A DNA stretch of 37,732 nucleotides, taken from assembly GCF_002727125.1 (NCBI RefSeq), contig NZ_NHOA01000129.1, positions 1 through 37,732 of the forward strand, in the 5' to 3' direction. Below are positions 8,518-15,107 of the stretch, piece by piece. The DNA comes from Halorubrum persicum. Lineage in GTDB: Archaea; Halobacteriota; Halobacteria; Halobacteriales; Haloferacaceae. The translations under genes were made by a program, and so were the position numbers. The notes below the pieces were generated by a model. That model saw nothing but the letters and a program-made list of their open reading frames with translations. It did not search any database and was not told where the DNA came from. The stretch's first letter is position 1; every line of letters starts with the position of its first letter.

Positions 8518-9447
8518 CTACAGGTAGGTGAACCAGTCGTCGTGGGCGTCGGTCCGGCGCTCGACCAGGTCGAAGAAGGCGCTCTGGAGCTCCTCGGTGA
8601 CCGGGCCGCGGGTGCCCGCGCCGATCTCGGTGTCGTCGACCGAGCGAATCGGCGTCACCTCGGCCGCGGAGCCGGTGAAGAACAGCTCGTCGGCGGTGTA
8701 CAGCTGGCCGCGAGAGATGACGGCCTCGTCGTGGACCTCGTAGCCGCGCTCTTCCGCCAGTTCGATGACGGTGTCGCGGGTGATGCCCTCGAGGATCGAC
8801 TGCGCGGGGCCGGTGGTGTAGATCTCCCCGTCGTTGATCATGAAGATGTTCTCGCCCGGCCCCTCGGCGACGTTCCCCTCCTTGTTTAAGACGATGGCCT
8901 CGACGTAGCCGTTCCGGCGCGCCTCCTCGCCCGCGAGCATGGAGTTGACGTAGAGCCCCGTCGTCTTCACGTTCGTCGGGACCTGCGAGGAAGCGTGTTT
9001 CCGCCAGGAGGAGACCATCACGTCGACGCCGTCCGTGAGCGCCTCCTCGCCGAGGTACGCGCCCCACGGCCACGCGGCGAGCACGAGGTCGGTCGGACAG
9101 TCCTTCGGCGAGACCCCCAGCGAGTCGTAGCCGTAGTAGGCGATCGGCCGGATGTAACACGACTCGAGGTCCTGCCGGTCGAGCAGTTCGAGGGTGGCCT
9201 CGGTGATCTCCTCGCGGGAGTGGTCGATGTCCATGTCGTACATCTTCGCGGAGTCGAACAGCCGGTCGAGGTGTTCGTCCCAGCGGAAGATCGCCGGTCC
9301 CTGTTCAGTGTCGTAACAGCGGACACCCTCGAACACGCCGCTCCCGTAGTGGAGCGCGTGCGTCAGAACGTGAGTGGTCGCGTCCTCCCAGTCGAGGAAC
9401 TCACCGTTCTTCCAGATCGTGTCGACGTCCATCTCGTCGAATCCCAT
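8518..9447 (-). CDS. ilvE: Branched-chain amino acid aminotransferase
   Basis: A 309-residue PLP enzyme of fold type IV that makes or degrades Leu, Ile and Val using glutamate as amino donor. Seen: THALHYGSGVFEG near residue 30, RWDEHLDRLFDSAKM, YIRPIAYYG near 100, the PLP lysine Lys161 in TNVKTTGLYVNS, and EGNVAEGPGENIF near 190 binding cofactor phosphate and carboxylate. Length equals the family norm. D-amino acid aminotransferase and ADC lyase share the fold, but the GVFEG box and the Arg-Pro at 100-101 favour IlvE. It is a stand-alone gene on the minus strand. Confidence 0.93.
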   Translation of the reverse strand: MGFDEMDVDTIWKNGEFLDWEDATTHVLTHALHYGSGVFEGVRCYDTEQGPAIFRWDEHLDRLFDSAKMYDMDIDHSREEITEATLELLDRQDLESCYIRPIAYYGYDSLGVSPKDCPTDLVLAAWPWGAYLGEEALTDGVDVMVSSWRKHASSQVPTNVKTTGLYVNSMLAGEEARRNGYVEAIVLNKEGNVAEGPGENIFMINDGEIYTTGPAQSILEGITRDTVIELAEERGYEVHDEAVISRGQLYTADELFFTGSAAEVTPIRSVDDTEIGAGTRGPVTEELQSAFFDLVERRTDAHDDWFTYL

Positions 9448-9551
9448 ACTCGGAGGTTGCGGTCGGCGGGCTTAAAACTGTGACAACCGGCCGAGTCTGT
9501 CGCGAGGGGCCGAAGACCCCTCGCTGCGCGCGCCGACCGCGCGACGATCGA

Positions 9552-10283
9552 CTACGTAAGCGCCTCGACGAGCGCGGCCCCCTCGACGTACGGGATCCCG
9601 CGCCGGCGGGCGTACGCCTCGGCGTCCGCGGGCGAGAGCGCGTCGCCGGTCTCGTCGTCGAGCATCTCACAGACGACGGCGGCGGGCGCGGCGTCGACCG
9701 CCTCGGCCATCGCGAGGCCGAGCTCCGTGTGGCCGGTCCGCCCGCGCAGACCGTCGCGAGCGCCCCGCAGCACGTGGACGTGGCCGGGAGCGCGGAAGTC
9801 GGCGGCGAACGCCTCGGGACCGTACGCGTCCGGGTCGGCCCCGACCGCGGCGGCCGCGTTCGCGAGCTCGACGATCGTCAGAGCGCGGTCCTCGTCGGTG
9901 ATTCCGGTGAACGTCTCGCGGTGGTTCACCGGCAGCGAGAAGGAGGAGCGGTCGTCGTACTCGGGGTCGTCGTCGACCGCGGGGTGATCGAGCGCGTCCG
10001 CGAGGAACGGGAGCTCGAACGCGTCCGCGACCGAGTCGGAGACCGCGACGCAGATCAGCCCGCCCGCGTCGTTGCGCATGTGCGCGACCGCCGCCTCGTC
10101 GACGGCGCCGGCCGGGTAGACGATGTCCGTCTCGCCCTCGCGGTCCGCGAAGTCGTGGACGCACACCGGGTCGCCCGCGCGGAACGCGTCGAGCGCCCGC
10201 CGCACCGAATCGGGGACGGAGTCGGGAATCGCCTCCGTGTCCGCGGGCGACGACGTGGCGTCGGGGTCGACGTCGGCGCGCAT
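9552..10283 (-). CDS. ribB: 3,4-dihydroxy-2-butanone 4-phosphate synthase RibB
   Basis: A 243-residue riboflavin pathway enzyme that converts ribulose 5-phosphate to 3,4-dihydroxy-2-butanone 4-phosphate plus formate. Seen: DREGETDIVYPA acidic metal-binding loop near residue 47, HMRNDAGGLICVA near 68, and RTGHTELGLAMAEA near 180, with VCEMLDDETG near 205 as the second catalytic segment. Length is normal for a RibB without the GTP cyclohydrolase II domain. Its ATG overlaps the stop codon of the upstream riboflavin kinase gene by one base, so the two are translated from one message. Confidence 0.94.
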   Translation of the reverse strand: MRADVDPDATSSPADTEAIPDSVPDSVRRALDAFRAGDPVCVHDFADREGETDIVYPAGAVDEAAVAHMRNDAGGLICVAVSDSVADAFELPFLADALDHPAVDDDPEYDDRSSFSLPVNHRETFTGITDEDRALTIVELANAAAAVGADPDAYGPEAFAADFRAPGHVHVLRGARDGLRGRTGHTELGLAMAEAVDAAPAAVVCEMLDDETGDALSPADAEAYARRRGIPYVEGAALVEALT

Positions 10284-11074
10284 CAGGCGGCCTCCGTCTC
10301 GACGGCGTCGGTCGGAGTCTCCTCGCCCTCGTCCGCCTCCGATTTGCCCTCCCCGGCGGACGAGTCCACCCGGCTCGTCGCGGCCACGCGGACCTCGACC
10401 GCGTCGTCGTCGTCGAGGTCGAGCACGTCGCGGAGCCGCTCGGGAGCGATCAGTTCGAGCTGATCGTCGTCGTGATGGGTGCGGTCCGGGACGATGGCGT
10501 GGACCTCTTCGTAGCGCTCGTCGCCCGCGACGAGGGTGACGCCGTAACAGGACGCCGCGCCGTAGGTGCGGTCCTCGCCCTCCCACGCGTCGATCGGGAC
10601 CGCGTCGATACCGGCCATCTCGCCGCGGCGGCGGACGCTCTCCTCCGAGAGGTCGACGTTGAGCGTCCCCGGGAACGGCTCGTACCCCAAGCGTGACCGG
10701 AACTGCTCGGCGTAGCCGGACAGGGTGATGTAGTGGCGTCCCTCGCCCATCCCGCCGGTGACCGCGCCGCGGAGCACGAGCTCCACGTCGGTCTCGAACA
10801 GCCGGCGGTAGTCGGCGTACTCGGCGCGGAGGGCCGCCTCGCCCGCGTCGGTGACGCGGACCCACTGGCCGTCGCCGACCACGTCGCGCTCGATGTACCC
10901 CGCGGATTCGAGCGTCTGGAGCCGCCGGGAGGCGGTCTGCGTCGAGGCGTCGAGCCGGTCGCCGAGGGCCGCACACGACACCTTCGTCTCGGTCAGGCCG
11001 CCGACGAGCCCGACGTGTTTCAGGGCCGCGATCGCGGCCGGGTCGGGGTCCGCCGTCGACGTCGCTTCTGCCAT
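10283..11074 (-). CDS. rbkR: HTH regulator fused to CTP-dependent riboflavin kinase (RbkR)
   Basis: A 263-residue two-domain protein. Residues about 10-95 form a winged helix ([23 protein letters not shown] recognition helix region), and residues about 100-225 the archaeal CTP-dependent riboflavin kinase ([29 protein letters not shown]). The kinase makes FMN. Fusions of this kind are known as RbkR, where the HTH half controls riboflavin genes in many archaea. Its one-base overlap with ribB fits self-control of this operon. The last 35 residues are an acidic, low-complexity tail. I chose the ATG at 11074, which begins MAEATS, because the sequence upstream has no protein character. Confidence 0.9.
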   Translation of the reverse strand: MAEATSTADPDPAAIAALKHVGLVGGLTETKVSCAALGDRLDASTQTASRRLQTLESAGYIERDVVGDGQWVRVTDAGEAALRAEYADYRRLFETDVELVLRGAVTGGMGEGRHYITLSGYAEQFRSRLGYEPFPGTLNVDLSEESVRRRGEMAGIDAVPIDAWEGEDRTYGAASCYGVTLVAGDERYEEVHAIVPDRTHHDDDQLELIAPERLRDVLDLDDDDAVEVRVAATSRVDSSAGEGKSEADEGEETPTDAVETEAA

Positions 11075-11335
11075 ATCCGGATCTGCGTCGCCCGCACGCA
11101 AAAGAGTAACGGAAGTGAGATGCGTTCCAAAAACGTTAATCGTGTTGGGAGTGGAATCCGTCGATCGGACCCCTTCGACGTGAGTGAACGTCGTGGGGCA
11201 CCGCACCTAACCCCATCGGTACCGGCGCCCCTCCGTCGCGGGCTGCAGCGCCGTCGAATCATCGTGAGAGAATCACCCGCGTGCGCCTCGTCGAAAGGTA
11301 AGGTACAAATACGAACGGCGATTGGTTCCGGGTGC

Positions 11336-11407
11336 GGGCTCGTAGATCAGCGGCAGATCGCTTCCTTCGCAAGGAAGAGGCCCGGGGTTCAAATCCCCGC
11401 GAGTCCA
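11336..11407 (+). tRNA. tRNA-Ala (anticodon CGC)
   Basis: The 72 nt fold cleanly: 7-bp acceptor stem GGGCTCG/CGAGTCC with the G3-U70 wobble that marks alanine tRNAs, D stem GATC/GATC, anticodon stem CTTCC/GGAAG with loop TTCGCAA (anticodon CGC), 5-nt variable region, T stem CGGGG/CCCCG with loop TTCAAAT, and A discriminator. CCA is not encoded in full (only the A discriminator before TAAC). The provirus is inserted at its 3' end: the last 13 nt belong to the repeat core, so the gene stays whole on the left side. A weak TATA-like ACAAATAC lies at about 11305-11312. Confidence 0.97.
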
Positions 11408-11411
11408 TAAC
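11395..11411 (+). repeat. attL, 17-bp core repeat
   Basis: CCCCGCGAGTCCATAAC, identical to 22944-22960. It covers half of the T arm, the 3' acceptor strand and four bases past the tRNA-Ala. The bases on either side differ between the two copies, fixing the core at 17 bp. Confidence 0.95.
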
Positions 11412-11584
11412 TGTCGGTTATCTTCTCGAAGGTTCCTAAATTCGTTAGCTGAAGCTTTATCTCTCCAAAATACGGCTTCCGGTGCGGAGAATAAATCTGC
11501 GCCGAAAGGGAGAGTCCATAGATTCCGGATATTCGGGTCCCCGACGTCTGCTGATTATATCGAAGGAAATCGGGGTGATCTGCG

Positions 11585-11761
11585 GTGAGCCTTACCGACG
11601 GCTCGACCGGGACGACCCTGACCGCCGACGGTCCGGGCGAGTTCTGGTGTCCGTTCTGTAACCAGCGCTGTACTCGGAACTCGACGAGCGGCATCGAGTA
11701 CGGGCACGCGCTGGACTGCGTCGAGCGGCCCGACGACCTCCAGAACCCCGACGAGAAGTGA
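11585..11761 (+). CDS. Small zinc-finger protein (C2HC type), first gene of the rep operon
   Basis: A 58-residue protein starting at GTG 11585, not long enough to stand out by length. Support: GGGGTGATC, a near-canonical haloarchaeal ribosome binding site, ends 4 nt before the GTG; TTATAT at 11555-11560 is a promoter candidate; and the protein carries FWCPFCNQRC followed by HALDC, a C-x2-C...H-x3-C zinc finger. The tail is acidic (DDLQNPDEK), as in halophile proteins. Its stop overlaps the start of the next frame by 4 nt (GTGA). Tiny zinc-finger genes are common in haloviruses, where they are thought to act as DNA-binding or protein-binding accessories. Specific role unknown. Confidence 0.72.
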   Translation: MSLTDGSTGTTLTADGPGEFWCPFCNQRCTRNSTSGIEYGHALDCVERPDDLQNPDEK

Positions 11762-11985
11762 CGGGCGCAGCTGCGCGCCGGTCCACCTCCCCACAGGTTC
11801 GGTACGATCTCGCTCGCCTCGTCGACGCGACCCTCGGCAGTCTCTCCAAGCGGTCGGCGACCTTGCGGTCCGTGAGGTCCGCCGGACGCGGACCGAACGG
11901 CGCCGACCGCGCACAGGCGACCGTAGGTCGCCAAACGAGTGGCGGTGCTGTCGCGGTCGCACGCACACCTGGAGGTGAGCGATGA
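11758..11985 (+). CDS. Hypothetical basic protein between zinc finger and rep genes
   Basis: A 75-residue frame, not recognised. Its GTG overlaps the previous stop by 4 nt and its TGA overlaps the rep ATG (ATGA), so it fits a translationally coupled chain. Against it: the product is very basic and Arg/Ser/Gly-rich (for example SAGRGPNGADRAQ), unlike the acidic norm of the organism, and other frames across the same bases are open too. If real, it would be a small nucleic-acid-binding protein. The purine-rich GGAGGTGAG at its end also serves as the ribosome binding site for rep. Confidence 0.4.
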   Translation: MTGAAARRSTSPQVRYDLARLVDATLGSLSKRSATLRSVRSAGRGPNGADRAQATVGRQTSGGAVAVARTPGGER

Positions 11986-13913
11986 GCGCACCTGACGAAG
12001 GGGGTGCGTCTTGGCCTTCCAAGGAGACTAACTCTGTAACGGCTTCTCTCACCGGATTAGAGGAGGATGCTGATCCCGTCGTTGAACGTGTCTCCGAGTT
12101 CGCTACAGAGTACCCACATCTCGCCGATCAACCTCTCTCTGAGACGCACGGGCGGAAGCTCCGCCGGATCGTCACGGAAGCCGAGTGGGAACAGGAGTTC
12201 GTCGATCCCGATCAACCGTTCGAAGACTCGTTCGCGGTCGACACGCTTCGCGAGCGGTCCGCCGGGACGTGGCTTGACGCTGTGCACGCCTTCCTCCGTG
12301 CGCACCACGAGTACAAGGGCATGCTCGCGCGGTTCGAAGATCGCGAAAGCGGCGACGAATTCGACGTTCCGCTTGTTGACGCGTGGGGCAAGGAGTACAG
12401 CAAGAAGCAGTACGCACGAGCCCGCGCGCTCCAGCGGCAGATGTCTGGCGGCGAACGTCCTTCGGGCGGAGAAGCAACCCCTGCATGGGACGACCCCGTG
12501 ACTTCCATGCTGACATTGACTGCGTCATCCGTCCCTAACGGAACCCGCGTCCCGCCTGTCGACCAGATGGACGCGATACACGACGCCTTCAGCTACGGCG
12601 GCGTTCGCGACACGCTTCGCAACGTGATGGAATATCATCTCAATCTCGACTCCGAGCAGTGGGGATACTGGCTTCAGGCGGAACCGCACGGGATGGGCTC
12701 TGCCTCGGACCCTGAGAAAGACGCCGGTCTCAATGCCTGCTACACTCATATTCACGTCGGCGTCTACTTCGACGGCGGACAGTTCGAGGACCTCCGACCT
12801 GTCGCCTCCGAGTTCGAGCGGGTGATCGACAAACACCTGGAAGTCTGCGACCTCGCTGGTTGGTCAGCGCACGACTACGACGCGATCGACGACTACCTCC
12901 ACGAAGACGACGGCTGCATCTCGATGAACGCGGACGTGGGTAACCTCGGTTCCTACCTCGCCGCGTACATGGGCGGCTACACCGAGGATCTCCTCGACAA
13001 GCCGATTGAATACATCGCATGGGGTGCCGTCTACTGGTCGGCAGCTCGCCGCCGGACCTCTCGCTCCCAAACCGTGAATCAGGCTATCCGCGCTGATCGG
13101 TGCGAACAGCGGGCCGAAAACGAGGAATCCGGACAGGTCGACCCGCACGGAGACCGCGTCCGGTGGGATGACGCCCACGGCGCCGACGTGGTCTGTGCGT
13201 GCTGTGGCTCCCCGTGGACTGTTGATCAAGACCGTCTCGACGGACCGCCTGACACGGAGCCCGCGCTTGACGCCGATCTCCAATGGGCAGCTGGCGCAGC
13301 GACACCTCCGCCGGAACCTGAAGCCGATCGCTCGCTCGCTGAACGATGGCCGAGTGCGGATAGTGCGTGGTCCTACGGTGAATCTCCGCGAAAGGCGCTG
13401 ATCCGCGACCGTGTCAAAGGCTACCTCGACGTTCATGGGCGCGACGTGTCGCTTCCTGCGATACTGGCGCACCTGAACATCGACCCGTCGTACAAGGATT
13501 TCGTTGGAAAGATACTGAATGGCGAAGATAGCCAAAAATCCGAGGCGTTCGACCGACGTTCGAATGAGCCAGCGTTCGGCTACGAGTTGAAGGCGATCGT
13601 CGATAGCGACGGCAACGAACACCAACCCGGAGGCGGCGGCGTCGACATGGTAGCCCTAGAACTCCCGATAAGGAATGTTATCCAGAATACTCGGCTCCAG
13701 CACGACCTCGCGCAAGGGGAAATCTTCCGCAACGCTCGAACCGAGGTTGCGAGTCACGGCCCGACAATGATTGCCGCCGGATTCATCGAGAATGGGATTA
13801 CCGACCCCGAGGTAGTCGATCGGCTGCTGATTGTCGAAGACTACCACGTCACCAATCCAGCGATGGATCGGGATGAACCTCGATGCTGCATGTTGCCTCC
13901 TGATGAAAACTAA
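11982..13913 (+). CDS. rep: HUH-family rolling-circle replication initiator (viral Rep)
   Basis: A 643-residue protein that should nick the origin and start rolling-circle replication of the viral genome. Seen: motif 1 MLTLTASS (residues 176-183), the segment GYWLQAEPHGMG typical of haloarchaeal plasmid and virus Reps, motif 2 THIHVGVYFD with the metal-binding His256-x-His258, and motif 3 YLAAYMGGY with Tyr325 and Tyr329 as candidate nucleophiles. A CACC cysteine cluster near 405 may bind zinc. The last 240 residues are not recognised. GGAGGTG directly ahead of ATG 11982 supports the start. It is followed by an AT-rich gap. Alphapleolipoviruses carry this kind of Rep; betapleolipoviruses use a different replication protein. 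Confidence 0.9.
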   Translation: MSAPDEGGASWPSKETNSVTASLTGLEEDADPVVERVSEFATEYPHLADQPLSETHGRKLRRIVTEAEWEQEFVDPDQPFEDSFAVDTLRERSAGTWLDAVHAFLRAHHEYKGMLARFEDRESGDEFDVPLVDAWGKEYSKKQYARARALQRQMSGGERPSGGEATPAWDDPVTSMLTLTASSVPNGTRVPPVDQMDAIHDAFSYGGVRDTLRNVMEYHLNLDSEQWGYWLQAEPHGMGSASDPEKDAGLNACYTHIHVGVYFDGGQFEDLRPVASEFERVIDKHLEVCDLAGWSAHDYDAIDDYLHEDDGCISMNADVGNLGSYLAAYMGGYTEDLLDKPIEYIAWGAVYWSAARRRTSRSQTVNQAIRADRCEQRAENEESGQVDPHGDRVRWDDAHGADVVCACCGSPWTVDQDRLDGPPDTEPALDADLQWAAGAATPPPEPEADRSLAERWPSADSAWSYGESPRKALIRDRVKGYLDVHGRDVSLPAILAHLNIDPSYKDFVGKILNGEDSQKSEAFDRRSNEPAFGYELKAIVDSDGNEHQPGGGGVDMVALELPIRNVIQNTRLQHDLAQGEIFRNARTEVASHGPTMIAAGFIENGITDPEVVDRLLIVEDYHVTNPAMDRDEPRCCMLPPDEN

Positions 13914-13984
13914 AAGACTCTACCGAATTCCTCCGCAGATGTACGTCTTGGTTCCGCTAATCAGTATAGGGGTCTGTCTAGTGG

Positions 13985-14080
13985 TTATTCCTCAGATAGA
14001 ATTGTATCGCAGTAAGGACAAAACTCTTGATTCACGAAGCGATTGACTCTCTTTTTACATTTTGGACACTCTTCAATCAC
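13985..14080 (-). CDS. 31-residue zinc-ribbon microprotein
   Basis: A very short gene on the minus strand in the 408-bp gap between rep and the structural operon. From GTG 14080 it reads IEECPKCKKR, then NQEFCPYCDT, then stop at 13985: two CPxC knuckles 14 residues apart, the pattern of a minimal zinc ribbon. The chance of this arising randomly in an AT-rich spacer is low. An AATTAAAA box lies about 30-36 nt before the GTG and no ribosome binding site is present, which fits a leaderless message. An in-frame TAG lies five codons upstream, so no longer form exists. Small CPxC zinc proteins are common in haloarchaea; this one is unusually short. Role unknown. Confidence 0.6.
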   Translation of the reverse strand: MIEECPKCKKRVNRFVNQEFCPYCDTILSEE

Positions 14081-14289
14081 GACGAATGGCCACTATCATC
14101 TTCTGCGTTTTTAATTGGTCCCCTAAATTTCGAGCCCGCGTCGAGATCGGGTCTTCATCCTGAGATACGCGTCCCTTGGCGACCGACTGTTCAAAACCTA
14201 TATTTCATCTGATAGATAGTGGCTTCTTAACCCGTCTAACAAGATGACGGCTCAGTCGAACTACTTTCACTTAGCCTAGCATCTGAGCT

Positions 14290-14300
14290 TATATTATAAT
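14290..14300 (+). promoter_or_regulatory. TATA region of the structural operon
   Basis: TATATTATAAT-like sequence lies 22-32 nt before ATG 14322 in an AT-rich gap, with no ribosome binding site, so the operon message probably begins at or next to the ATG. The gap 14081-14289 otherwise shows no convincing gene. Confidence 0.65.
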
Positions 14301-14321
14301 TACTGCAACTAACAGTTGGAA

Positions 14322-14684
14322 ATGTCGACTGAAAGACCGACACCGCCTGACGGTTACGAACGGTTCGAAAGCAACGATCCCGACAGCGACGTGCCGACAG
14401 TGGAACTCGAACCGGGCGAGGTGCTTGACGGGCTCGTGCTCGATCTGACCGAAGGAGAAGGAGACTACGGCCCTTGGTACCGCTTGAAGATCAAGGACGA
14501 AAGCCGCGGAGTCGTGCGATACTTCGCGAAAGACGAAGTCAAGCGCGCAGCTGCAGCCGACCGCATCGAGGTCGGCGAACAGATCTGGGTCGCGATGGAC
14601 ACCGAAGAGGTGACGCTGGAACGCGACGACGGCTCGACGCACGACTACAACCCGACGATGGTCGGGTTCCCGGGTGGTGACTGA
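14322..14684 (+). CDS. Small OB-like protein heading the structural operon
   Basis: A 120-residue acidic protein, function not known. The central part alternates hydrophobic and charged residues in a way that suggests a five-strand barrel (VELEPGEVLDGLVLDLTEG, YGPWYRLKIKD, IEVGEQIWVAMD), resembling single-stranded DNA-binding OB folds. That fold is my inference from pattern, not a recognised match. In pleolipoviruses a small protein gene (VP2 in HRPV-1) can occupy the slot before VP3, so it might be a virion or replication accessory. It is the first gene of the operon, read from a leaderless ATG, and its TGA shares one base with the next ATG. Confidence 0.7.
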   Translation: MSTERPTPPDGYERFESNDPDSDVPTVELEPGEVLDGLVLDLTEGEGDYGPWYRLKIKDESRGVVRYFAKDEVKRAAAADRIEVGEQIWVAMDTEEVTLERDDGSTHDYNPTMVGFPGGD

Positions 14685-15085
14685 TGGCGTCGTCCTACTC
14701 GAACTCGATGGGCGACGCCCTCTCGGACTACACGCACCTGCGGACGCTTCCGGCGCTGCTCTCGGTCGTGTTCATCCTCGCTGGACTCTACCAGTTCGGC
14801 GGGATTTCCGAGGTGATGCTGACGTGGATCGACTACACACTCACCGCCGAACACGCCACGTTCATCTCGCTGGCTGCGTACGCGATCGCCTTCGCCAGCA
14901 GCGAGACCAAGCAGTTCGACAGCTACGAGCAGTGGGAACAGGTCGCGATCGCCCTCGGTCCGGTGATCATCGCGGGCTACCAGTACGTTCCCCAGCTCGC
15001 TGACCTCATCAACACGAGCAGCAACCTCGGCCCGATCGTCGCGTTCCTCGCGACTGTCGTCGCCTGGGGCGTCGCTGTTCGGTAA
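14684..15085 (+). CDS. VP3-like internal membrane protein of pleolipovirus virion
   Basis: A 133-residue protein with about four membrane segments: around residues 23-40, 58-70, 86-100 and 115-131. A YEQWEQ polar stretch lies in the middle. Size, membrane topology and position directly before the spike gene match the VP3 proteins of pleolipoviruses, which line the inside of the virion membrane. The match is by synteny and topology rather than by a sequence motif. The ATG overlaps the previous stop by one base, so translation is coupled. There is a 22-bp gap to the spike start. Confidence 0.82.
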   Translation: MASSYSNSMGDALSDYTHLRTLPALLSVVFILAGLYQFGGISEVMLTWIDYTLTAEHATFISLAAYAIAFASSETKQFDSYEQWEQVAIALGPVIIAGYQYVPQLADLINTSSNLGPIVAFLATVVAWGVAVR

Positions 15086-15107
15086 ACTCCACCTCGAATC
15101 TCACCTT

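Noticed and set aside
11389-12052. Minus-strand frames of 124-200 residues opposite the rep operon start
   Set aside because: They lack ribosome binding sites and recognisable motifs, and they oppose a plus-strand chain with good start signals and a zinc finger.
13903-14046. Plus-strand 47-residue frame with one hydrophobic segment overlapping the end of rep
   Set aside because: It overlaps antisense to the zinc-ribbon gene, whose four-cysteine pattern is much less likely by chance. A single hydrophobic run in AT-rich DNA is weak evidence. It could still be a coupled membrane peptide.
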